Below are positions 13,501 to 25,500 of a stretch of 64,000 nucleotides of DNA, one piece after another. The stretch is from Crambe crambe (Eukaryota > Porifera > Demospongiae > Poecilosclerida > Crambeidae). Position 1 is the stretch's first letter; the number at the start of each line of letters is the position of its first letter. Made by a program: the position numbers and the translations under genes. The notes beneath the pieces are model-generated. The model had not been told where the DNA came from. It saw nothing but the letters and a program-made list of their open reading frames with translations, and did not search any database. The stretch spans positions 6,282,501 through 6,346,500 of the forward strand of contig OZ004586.1 of assembly GCA_963924555.1 (NCBI GenBank). The letters are read 5' to 3'.

Positions 13501-16500
13501 TCCTATACCTGTGCTACAATAATGGATTCACTGGAATCCATTATTCCCATTCCCATTATTACTGGGATTAAAGTATTCTCTATTTATATTGTCCATGCAG
13601 ACATCAATGAGTGTTACTCCATGGATCCTTGCAATGACAATGCCACATGTACTGATACACTGGGTTCCTTCATCTGCACATGCAACAATGGATTTACAGG
13701 AGATGGATTGACTTGTCAAAGTAATGTTATCCGTGTGTTACTTATACGTATACTTAAAAATTAACTATCTTTCAGATATCAATGAGTGTGACTCCATGCG
13801 TCCTTGTCACATCAATGCCACATGTACTGATACACTGGGTTCCTTCATCTGCACATGCAATAATGGATTCACAGGAGATGGAGTGACTTGTCAAAGTAAT
13901 AATATCTGTGTTACTTATACGTATCTTTAAAAAAAAACTATCTTTCAGATATCAATGAGTGTGCACTGAATCCTTGTGACAGCAATGCTATGTGTATTGA
14001 CACACATGGCTCTCACATCTGCACATGCAGCAATGGATTCACAGGAGATGGAGTGACTTGTCGAAGTAAAATTATCTATTGGGCATCATTAATTTTGCAG
14101 TCTCTGATGATTTAATCTTACAGATATCGATGAGTGTGTTTCCATGCATCCTTGTCACATCAATGCCACATGTACTGATACACTGGGTTCCTTCATCTGC
14201 ACATGCAACAATGGATTCACAGGAGATGGATTGACTTGTCTAAGTATGATAAATACACTAAAAACAGTGTTATGTTCAGTCTATCTATCATCCATGCTGA
14301 ATTTATGCTATAGGCCAGCTAGATTTTGGGCTATCCCTTTAACCTTTTTATTTATAGAAGAAATGTTTTGTGCTCACTCGTTGTGGTTAGGATCAAAGTA
14401 CCATAGCTACTACTGCTCGACTGTTTGTTTATACGTAGGCTGAGCCAATGCCAGTTAATACCAAGGATATTATAGCCTAGAATTACATAGTAGGCTTGTC
14501 TTGCCCTTGTGCTCTATATCTTTGGGCTTCAGGTAATCCTCATACATAGGCATGCTTCAAGACCGTATAGGAAGCAAAATTAAAGTGGGGTGTGGTTAGG
14601 GATGAGGTTAAGACCTTTGAGCACCTTTGTGACTATCGTGACTACTTTTCCAGTCTGGTCCAGACAAAGCTATTTAGCATCATGGAGGGAAAAGACGAAT
14701 TCAAATTACAATTCATGCTGTTGTCCTGGCCAAAAAAAGTGATGAGGCCATGGAATCAGTGGCCACTGTGCTTCCCACAGCCCTGTGCTTTAACTAAGGC
14801 TGCTGCATATTAAACTAGATATAGAACCCCTGTGACACAAATGCCATGTGTACTGATACCAGTGGGTCCTATACCTGTGCTACAATAATGGATTCACTGG
14901 AATCCATTATTCCCATTCCCATTATTACTGGGATTAAAGTATTCTCTATTTATATTGTCCATGCAGACATCAATGAGTGTTACTCCATGGATCCTTGCAA
15001 TGACAATGCCACATGTACTGATACACTGGGTTCCTTCATCTGCACATGCAACAATGGATTTACAGGAGATGGATTGACTTGTCAAAGTAATGTTATCCGT
15101 GTGTTACTTATACGTATACTTAAAAATTAACTATCTTTCAGATATCAATGAGTGTGACTCCATGCGTCCTTGTCACATCAATGCCACATGTACTGATACA
15201 CTGGGTTCCTTCATCTGCACATGCAACAATGGATTCACAGGAGATGGAGTGACTTGTCAAAGTAATAATATCTGTGTTACTTATACGTATTTTTAAAAAT
15301 AACTATCTTTCAGATATCAATGAATGTGCACTGAATCCTTGTGACAGCAATGCTATGTGTATTGACACACATGGCTCTCACATCTGCACATGCAGCAATG
15401 GATTCACAGGAGATGGAGTGACTTGTCAAAGTATATTATCCATTGGCATCATTTGCAGTCTCTAATGAATTAATCTTACAGATATCAATGAGTGCAGTTT
15501 GAATCCTTGTCACACCAATGCTATGTGTACTGACACCAATGGTTCCTTCATCTGCATGTGCAATAATGGGTTTACAGGAGATGGATTGACTTGTCAAAGT
15601 ATATTATCCATTATGCATTGGCATTATTTATAACCTCTAATGATTTCAGATATCAATGAGTGCGATTTTGATCCTTGTCACGTCAGTGCCACATGTACTG
15701 ACACCCATGGTTCCTATATCTGCACATGTGATAATGGGTTCACTGGAGATGGATTAACTTGTCAAAGTAAATATATAGTTAGTATCCATTGGCATTATTT
15801 GCAGTCTCTTATGATTTACCAATTATTAATCTTACAGATATTGTTGAGTGTACTTCTGATCTTTGTCATATCAATGCCGTGTGTATTGACACTCATGGTT
15901 CGTACACTTGTTCCTGCAATGCTGGATTCACAGGAAATGGATTGATTTGTGAAAGTAATACTATTATTTTAGTTATATGTATATAACTCTGTCAGATCTT
16001 CAATTTTGTTGTAGACATCAATGAGTGTGACTCCATGCATCCTTGCAATGGCAATGCCACATGTACTGACACACTGGGTTCCTACATCTGCACATGTAAC
16101 AATGGAAACACAGGAGATGGAGTGACTTGTCAAAGTAATAGCTTATCTTTGTTACTGACATCCTTTAAAAAGTACATCTTTCAGATATCAACGAGTGTGC
16201 ACTAAATCCTTGTGACATCAATGCTATGTGTACTGACACACATGGCTCACACATCTGCACATGCAATGATGGATTCACTGGAGATGGATTAACTTGTCAA
16301 AGTATATCGCACTTTCTGATTCAATCTTACAGATATCAGTTTTGATCCTTAATTGTCACATTTACCCGGAACAAGCTTTCAATTACTGATGGCCTTAATG
16401 CCACACATGTACTGCAGTGGCAGAGATACTGGGGGGAGGAGGGGGGGCAATGGGCTAGCCCCCTTCCCCCCAGCTCCTTAAGACACTGCATGGTGCTATC

Positions 16501-19500
16501 ATTGGTGGTGGCAGGTATTTGTGCCCTCTTCAGAACATCTGATCAATAAGTATGATGCCTCAAAAACTATTCTGTGTCGAGATATCATAGCTATAGCACT
16601 TACAGTTCTAACATAGCCCAGACACCAGGTTCAATTATTGCTAATGCTCTCAGTGAAATAACCTTAGGTTTGTGCATGCAAACATTATTCATGTGGGTTT
16701 ATTAAAACACTAGCTTGTATATTAACTGACATTATTTCTTAATCACAATCTGAGGACCTTTCCTATATAAAGTTGTTATCTTATGTAGATATTGATGAGT
16801 GCACATTCAGTCCCTGTGACAGCAATGCCACATGTGCTGACATCAGTGGATCCTATACCTGTATCTGCAATGCTGGATTCACAGGAGATGGATTCAGTTG
16901 TCAAAGTATGAATTAAAGAAGCACACATGCAACGCTATAGCTAATTATATGAGAATATTTCAATCTAGATTTCAATGAGTGTGAATCAAGAGATATTTGT
17001 AACAGCAATGCCACATGTACTGATACTCTGGGTTCCTTCATCTGCACATGCAACAATGGATTCACAGGAGATGGAATGACTTGTCAAAGTAATAATTTAT
17101 CTATGCATTACTGATAGCCTTTAAAAGGTACATCTTATACGTAGATATCAATGAGTGTGTACTGAATCCTTGTGACACCAATGCTATGTGTACCGACACA
17201 CATGGTTCACACATCTGCACATGCAACAATGGATTCACAGGAGATGGAGTGACTTGTCAAAGTAATAATTTATCTGTGCATTACTGGCGCATCCTTTGAA
17301 AAGTACATCTTATGCGTAGATATCAACGAGTGTGTACTGAATCCTTGTGACACCAATGCCACATGTACTGATACTCTGGGTTCCTTCATCTGCACATGCA
17401 ACAATGGATTCACAGGAGATGGAATGACTTGTCAAAGTAATAATTTATCTGTACATTACTGATATCCTTTAAGAAGTTCATCTTATACATAGATATCAAC
17501 GAGTGCTTACTGAATCCCTGTGACAGTAATGCCATGTGTACTGACACACATGGTTCACACATCTGCACATGCAACAATGGATTCACAGGAGATGGAGAGA
17601 CTTGTCTAAGTAATGATTTATCTGTGCATTATTGGCATCCTTTAAAAAGTACATCTTATGCGTAGATATCAACGAATGTGTACTGAATCCTTGTGACACC
17701 AATGCCACATGTACTGATACTCTGGGTTCCTTCATCTGCACATGCAATAATGGATTCACAGGAGACGGAATGACTTGTCAAAGTAATAATTTATCTGTAC
17801 ATTACTGATATCCTTTAAAAAAATATCTTATACGTAGATATCAATGAGTGTATACTGAATCCTTGTGACACCAATGCTATGTGTACCGACACACATGGTT
17901 CACACATCTGCACATGCAACAATGGATTCACAGGAGATGGAGTGACTTGTCAAAGTAATAATTTATCTGTGCATTACTGGCGCATCCTTTGAAAAGTACA
18001 TCTTATGCGTAGATATCAACGAGTGTGTACTGAATCCTTGTGACACCAATGCCACATGTACTGATACTCTGGGTTCCTTCATCTGCACATGCAACAATGG
18101 ATTCACAGGAGATGGAATGACTTGTCAAAGTAATAATTTATCTGTACATTACTGATATCCTTTAAAAAATATATCTTATACGTAGATATCAATGAGTGTA
18201 TACTGAATCCTTGTGACACCAATGCTATGTGTACCGACACACATGGTTCACACATCTGCACATGCAACAATGGATTCACAGGAGATGGAGTGACTTGTCA
18301 AAGTAATAATTTATCTGTGCATTACTGGCGCATCCTTTGAAAAGTACATCTTATGCGTAGATATCAACGAGTGTGTACTGAATCCTTGTGACACCAATGC
18401 AACATGTACTGATACTCTGGGTTCCTTCATCTGCACATGCAACAATGGATTCACAGGAGATGGAATGACTTGTCAAAGTAATAATTTATCTGTACATTAC
18501 TGATATCCTTTAAAAAATATATCTTATACGTAGATATCAATGAGTGTATACTGAATCCTTGTGACACCAATGCTATGTGTACCGACACACATGGTTCACA
18601 CATCTGCACATGCAACAATGGATTCACAGGAGATGGAGTGACTTGTCAAAGTAATAATTTATCTGTGCATTACTGGCGCATCCTTTGAAAAGTACATCTT
18701 ATGCGTAGATATCAACGAGTGTGTACTGAATCCTTGTGACACCAATGCCACATGTACTGATACTCTGGGTTCCTTCATCTGCACATGCAACAATGGATTC
18801 ACAGGAGATGGAATGACTTGTCAAAGTAATAATTTATCTGTACATTACTGATATCCTTTAAAAAATATATCTTATACGTAGACATCAATGAGTGTGTACT
18901 GAATCCTTGTGACACCAATGCTATGTGTACTGACACACATGGTTCACACATCTGCACATGTAACAATGGATTCACAGGAGATGGATCAACTTGTCAAAGT
19001 ACGTATAATATCCATTGGCATCATTTGCAGTCTCTAGTAATTCAATTTTACAGATATCAATGAGTGCAGTTTGAATCCTTGTCACATCAATGCTATGTGT
19101 ACTGACACCAATGGTTCCTTCATCTGCATGTGCAATAATGGATTTACAGGAGATGGATTGACTTGTCAAAGTATATTATCCATTATGCATTGGCATCATT
19201 TATAACTTCTAATGATTTCAGATATCAATGAGTGTGATTTTGATCCTTGTCACATCAGTGCCACATGTACTGACACCCACGGTTCCTATATCTGCACATG
19301 CAATAATGGGTTCACTGGAGATGGATTAACTTGTCAAAGTATGTAGTATCCAATTGACATTATTTGTAGTCTCTTAAATTATTAATCTTACAGATATTGT
19401 TGAGTGTAGTTCTGATCTTTGTCACATCGATGCCACATGTACTGACACCCACGGTTCCTATATCTGCACCTGCAATATTGGATTCACAGGAGATGGAGTG

Positions 19501-22500
19501 ACTTGTCAAAGTATAATGTTAAAATGGTGTTATGTTCGGTTTATAATTAGCTCATCCAGGTTACTGTTAGTGTAGGCAAAAAAGAATCTAAAGCCACTTG
19601 AAATAGCATGCATCAAGATATGTGCTAGAGCACTGCACCTATAAGTTTTAAAGCTGAACATCATATGTATAGCTACTCTTAATGGTTCTAGTTTAATCCT
19701 GGCATAATTAACCTTTCTTTTAGATATTGATGAGTGCACTATGAACCCCTGTAACAGCAATGCCACATGTACTGATATAAGTGGGTCCTATACTTGTGCC
19801 TGCAATTCTGGATTCACAGGAGATGGATTAACATGTCAAAGTAAAGTTAAAGTATAATTCTTGTGAGAATAATTTCAAAGAATAAGGTTAAAAATACTGC
19901 TAACAATCGGATACACGTATACCTCACCTAGCCCTAGCCCTAGCCCTAGCCCTAGCCCTAGCCCTAGCCCTAGCCCCTAGTCATCTTCCTACCCCTCTGA
20001 GCAATATAATTCAATGACTATGAAAAACCACATCTTTTTATGATAGTGCTGCATTAACTTATAGATATTGATGAGTGCACAATCAATCCCTGTGACACCA
20101 ATGCCACATGTATTGACACCAGTGGGTCTTTTACCTGTGCTTGCAACAATGGATTCACAGGAGATGGAGTGACTTGTCGAAGTAAAATCATATCAGCATC
20201 TTTAATTTTGCAGTCTCTGATGATTAATCTTGCAGATATTAATGAGTGTGACTCCATGCGTCCTTGTCACATCAATGCCACATGTACTGATACACTGGGT
20301 TCCTTCATCTGCACATGCAACAATGGATTCACAGGAGATGGAATGATTTGTCAAAGTATTATATTTTACTTTCAGTATAGATCATTCCAGGCTATATGGT
20401 CTGAGGGCGAGAGCAATGTAAACCATGCAGCCTGAGTTGTTGTGGTATAAATCATTTTTATAGCCTTATTTGGGCATTATTACATAAAACAGAATATATC
20501 ACCCTCACCCTGACGAACTTCCTTGGTTATATCCATTTTACTCTGTGGTTGTAGAATTACTACCAAGTAGTCTAGTAGGCTTTAAGTTATTATAGAGATA
20601 TGGTTAATTCCTTCAGATATTGACGAGTGCAGTTTTAATCCTTGTCATGTCAATGCCACATGTATCGATACCCATGGTTCCCATCTCTGCACTTGTAATG
20701 AAGGCTTCTCAGGAGATGGATTGACTTGTCAAAGTATTCACGATAATGTTTGCACGACTTTCATGGTTATTACGTTTATTTTGCAGATATCAACGAGTGT
20801 GATTCAATGAATTCTTGTCACATCAATGCCACATGTACTGACACACTGGGTTCCTTCATCTGCACATGCAATAATGGATTCACAGGAGATGGAGTGACTT
20901 GTCTAAGTAATGATACATGTTTATTACTAATACTTTTTCAAGGTTCATCTTTCAGATATCAATGAGTGTGCACTGAATCCATGTGACATCAATGCTATGT
21001 GTACTGATACCCATGGTTCCTTCATCTGCACATGCAATAATGGATTCACTGGAGATGGATTAACTTGTCGAAGTAAAATTATATCTATTGGCATCACAGT
21101 CTCTGATGATTTAATCTTACAGATATTGATGAGTGTGCTTCCTTGCGTCCTTGTCACATCAGTGCCACATGTACTGACACACTGGGTTCCTTCATCTGCA
21201 CATGCAACAATGGATTCACAGGAGATGGAGTGACTTGTTTAAGTATGTATGAAATGGTGTTGTGTTCAGTCTTTACATCTTCAATGCAAGTTACTGAATT
21301 CATGCCATAAGACCAAAATCTAAAGAATAAATAGTTGCTATGGCACCAATAAAAATCTGAACATCAATTTTAGGCTGCGTGTTGCATATTAACCTTTTTC
21401 CTTACATAGATATTGATGAGTGCACAATGAACCCCTGTGATGGCAATGCCACATGTACTGATACTAGTGGGTCATATACCTGTGACTGCAATGCTGGATT
21501 CACAGGAGATGGACTGACTTGTCAAAGTATGATGAATTATAGTGAGGGTAATGCAGAGTATGGTTAAAAACGAAAAGCACTGGAGTGCTAAAGCTCTCAG
21601 TGCAGTCAATTGTCAGTATGAGGGGATCTTGAGGTGCACCATCCACAATTTTTCATTTGCATTCCTCACTTATCGTTGAGTACGTAGGTACATGGTATAG
21701 CACATTATACTGTGCTAGCTACTTTCTTACCATCATTCTGGAACAATTTAAACACTGGAAAGTATTGCCCACACATCATGAGGCTGAAGTTGAAGCGTTT
21801 TAATTGCTGCCTGGCTGTGGAGTCAATGTAACAAATACGTATAAGCTAATCTATAAAACCTTGCCTTCTTTCTGTAATTAAGCCTTCATCCATGCAATTA
21901 AACACAAAAGAGTTTATCATCTAATCATCATTGAAGTTGAAGTTAAAATGTTCTGAATGATATACTGGCTGTGTTGTGGCTGTAACAGATACACAGACAG
22001 ACAGACAGATACACACAACAGAGTACTGTAACCCTTAATTGTGCATGCATTGAGGGTCCTAACACACCAGATATAGCCTTAGGAACTTACTTTCTTCCCA
22101 TGCAAGGGATATCTGGGAAATCAAATATCAGATGTATTCATTTTTGGCCACTTCTAACTACTAGAGGGCCATGGTCTTGAAATTGGGTAGAGAGATAATC
22201 CAACCATATACATAGGACACATGACAGAAATTTGGAATAAATATACAGTGGAACCCCTAAATGTGGACTCCCTGAAATGCAAAAACCTCTCTAATCAGGA
22301 CACTTTTTCTTGTCCCAACACAATATAAATGTGTATAATTTAACCCCTGAAATATAGGGACACCTCTCTAATCAGGACACTTTGAACTGGTCCCAAAGGT
22401 CTCCGCATTTAGAGGTTCCACTGTATTCATCAAAGCATATTTGATAAAATAATAGCTAATTCATTAATATTCAATTTCTACATGTGACCAATTATCGTTA

Positions 22501-25500
22501 ACTAGATGTTTTATTATGCTCATGAGCTATCGTAATTTCCGGTCGAGTTATTGTACAATTATTTTACAGATATCAATGAGTGTAGTTCCATTCGTCCTTG
22601 TCACATCAATGCCACACGTACTGACACACTGGGTTCCTTCATCTGCACATGCAACAATGGATTCACAGGAGATGGAGTGACATGTCGAAGTAATAATTTA
22701 TCTGTGCATTACTGACATCCCTTAAAAGTACATCTTATGTAGATTTCAACGAGTGCATACTGAATCCTTGTGACACCAATGCTATGTGTACTGATACCCA
22801 TGGCTCACATATCTGCATATGCAATAATGGATTCACAGGAGATGGATTAACTTGTCTAAGTATATTATGATAATGTGGCAATATAGGGTTAGAAACAGCG
22901 TCTGTGAATAGTTATCCTACCTTATTATCACATTCTCACTAAGCCCTCCTCTTTTTTCTTTTTTTCTTTTTTTGGCTCATGTGAAGAAATAATTCATTTT
23001 CTTTGTTTATAGGTAGTGATGTAGAGATTATCAATTGAAGGCAGAATAAATTTGATGCTATTCACAGGCATAGTTGCCCATAATTAGCATAATTTTATCT
23101 TTAATATTTTGTGGTATAATACATTAGAAACATGGGATTATTGAAGTGTTCTATAGTCTATGTGACCAGCACTAACTCATGCACATGCATGCAGTGAGAA
23201 TCATTTTTTTTTTTACAGATTTAGCTTTGAAGTACTATTTAGAAGCTGTAGTTCTACTGACTTTATGATTGCTATTTTCATTTTGTTAGGTTTTTTAAAA
23301 CAGAATTAGCATGCAAAGGCAATAATAGGGAATAGTAGTGGAAAGCAGAATGTGCTCAAGCCCACTAAACACTTTGGCTAGATTTTTATTATTAGTTAAT
23401 GTGTTCTCACTTATATCATCCAGATATCGATGAGTGTGACTCTATGCATCCTTGTAATGACAATGCCACATGTACTGATACACTGGGTTCCTTCATTTGC
23501 ACATGCCACAATGGATTCACAGGAGACGGAGTGACCTGTCAAAGTAATAATTTATCTTTGTGTTACTGATATCCTTAAAATATGTCTTTCAGATATCAAT
23601 GAGTGTGCATTGAATCCATGTGACATCAATGCTATGTGTACTGATACCCATGGTTCCTTCATCTGCACATGCAATAATGGATTCACAGGAGATGGATTAA
23701 CTTGTCAAAGTATAATTATTATCCCCTTTTTTACAATCTCTGATGATTTAATCTTATAGATATGATTGAGTGTGGTTTCGATCCTTGTCATATCAATGCT
23801 ACATGTACTGACACCCATGGTTCCTATATCTGCACATGTAATGATGGATTCACAGGAGATGGAGTGACTTGTCAAAGTAAACACACTCTTACAGCTCTTG
23901 TTGTGACTAATTCTTAACCTTCCAACTTTGGCAGATATTAATGAGTGTGAAATCATGAGTCCTTGTAGCATCAATGCTGTGTGTATTGACACTCATGGCT
24001 CATACACTTGTTCCTGCAATGCTGGATATAGAGAAAATGGATTCACTTGTGAAAGTAATACTATTCATAGTATAACTCTGATCAGAAGTCAGATCTTTAA
24101 TTTTGTTGTAGACATCAATGAGTGTGACTCCATGCATCCTTGCAATGGCAATGCCACATGTACTGACACACTGGGTTCCTTCATCTGCACATGCAACAGT
24201 GGATTCACAGGAGATGGATTGACCTGTCAAAGTATTATTTTACTTTCAGTTACGAAAACTATTGCTATTATGCTTGAATCTTTCAGATATTAATGAGTGT
24301 AGTTCTGATCCTTGTCACATCAGTGCTGAATGCAGTGACATCCATGGTTCCTATACCTGCACATGTAGTAATGGATTCACAGGAGATGGATCGACTTGTG
24401 AAGGTATTATTTTGCCTATACTTCTGAACTATCCATGCATTGTGCCCTTTAGATATCAATGAGTGTGGTTCTAGTCTTTGTCATATCAGTGCCACATGTT
24501 TGAACACATATGGTTCCTATATCTGCACCTGCAATGATGGTTTCACAGGAGATGGATTAACTTGTCAAAGTAGCTACAATGTATTGCTGCTTTAGGAAGC
24601 AAATAATTATTTTAATCGTTTTAGATATTAATGAATGTAACCAGAACCCTTGTGACAGCAATGCTACATGCAGTGACACTAATGGCTCATTTGTCTGTTC
24701 TTGCCTTCATGGTTTCTCAGGAAATGGCTTTTCATGTGAAAGTAAACATATTCTACTGTTAATTTTTAGCTTTGATAGGGAGATATCTTGAGAAAGGAAT
24801 TTTTTTTTTTCATCTTTCAGATATTGATGAATGTGAATCTAGTCCTTGTGACACTAATTCTCGTTGTGCGGACACTTATGGTTCTTATATCTGCACATGC
24901 CTTGAAGGATTTAGTGGAAATGGACGGTTTTGCAAAAGTATATAATTATGGTTGGCATTTGGCAATAATATCACAGTTTAATTTTTTTGCTCAAAATTTT
25001 CAGATATCAATGAATGTGATTTGAAACCTTGTCACAGCAGTGCACAGTGTGTTGACACTGATGGATCTTATGTCTGCACATGTGAAGAAGGGTTGATAAA
25101 GAATGGCATCAAATGTGAAAGTAAGCTGTCACCCAATGCAGTGACTAAATGAACTATAGCATTCAGTTTAATTTCTTTTTTGATAGCTATAAGCTTATAA
25201 TTTTGCCATATAAAATAAATGCAAAAAAAAAAACCAACAAAAAAAACAACAACAACATAATAATAATTATGTTGGTAGCTATGTTGTATTTTTAAAACAT
25301 TTTTTTCTCTCTGTAGGTAGGGAACTTCAAAATAACTCAGCATTTGTGACTACCATCTCTTCAGTGTCTGTGGTGGCAATAGTGGTTGTCATTCTGGTGG
25401 CTCTATGTGTGATCCTTGTGGTTGCATGCTTGGTAGTCAGGAATCGCAGAAAAGGAGCATTTGTTCCTAATAATAATAACACCATTCAAAATCCGTTATA

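Larger units (their letters stand above)
12758..15430 (+). repeat. 1366-bp tandem duplication carrying four EGF exons
   Basis: Unit 1 runs from about 12758 to 14065 (E14-E17), unit 2 from about 14124 to 15430 (E18-E21). Offset is 1366 bases for E14/E18, E15/E19 and E16/E20, and 1365 for E17/E21 after a one-base loss in an intron. The 723-base intron in each copy (12878-13600; 14244-14966) is almost identical, including a broken EGF exon. The few differences point to a recent event. Confidence 0.9.

Noticed and set aside
17145-18998. Regular direct repeats with about 57-base spacers, CRISPR-like at first sight
   Set aside because: The repeat is a 117-base EGF exon with splice sites, and the spacers are similar introns, in a metazoan gene.
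23705-24230. Minus-strand ORFs ([11 protein letters not shown]...) repeated across the array
   Set aside because: Antisense shadows of EGF exons; they recur wherever an EGF exon lies.
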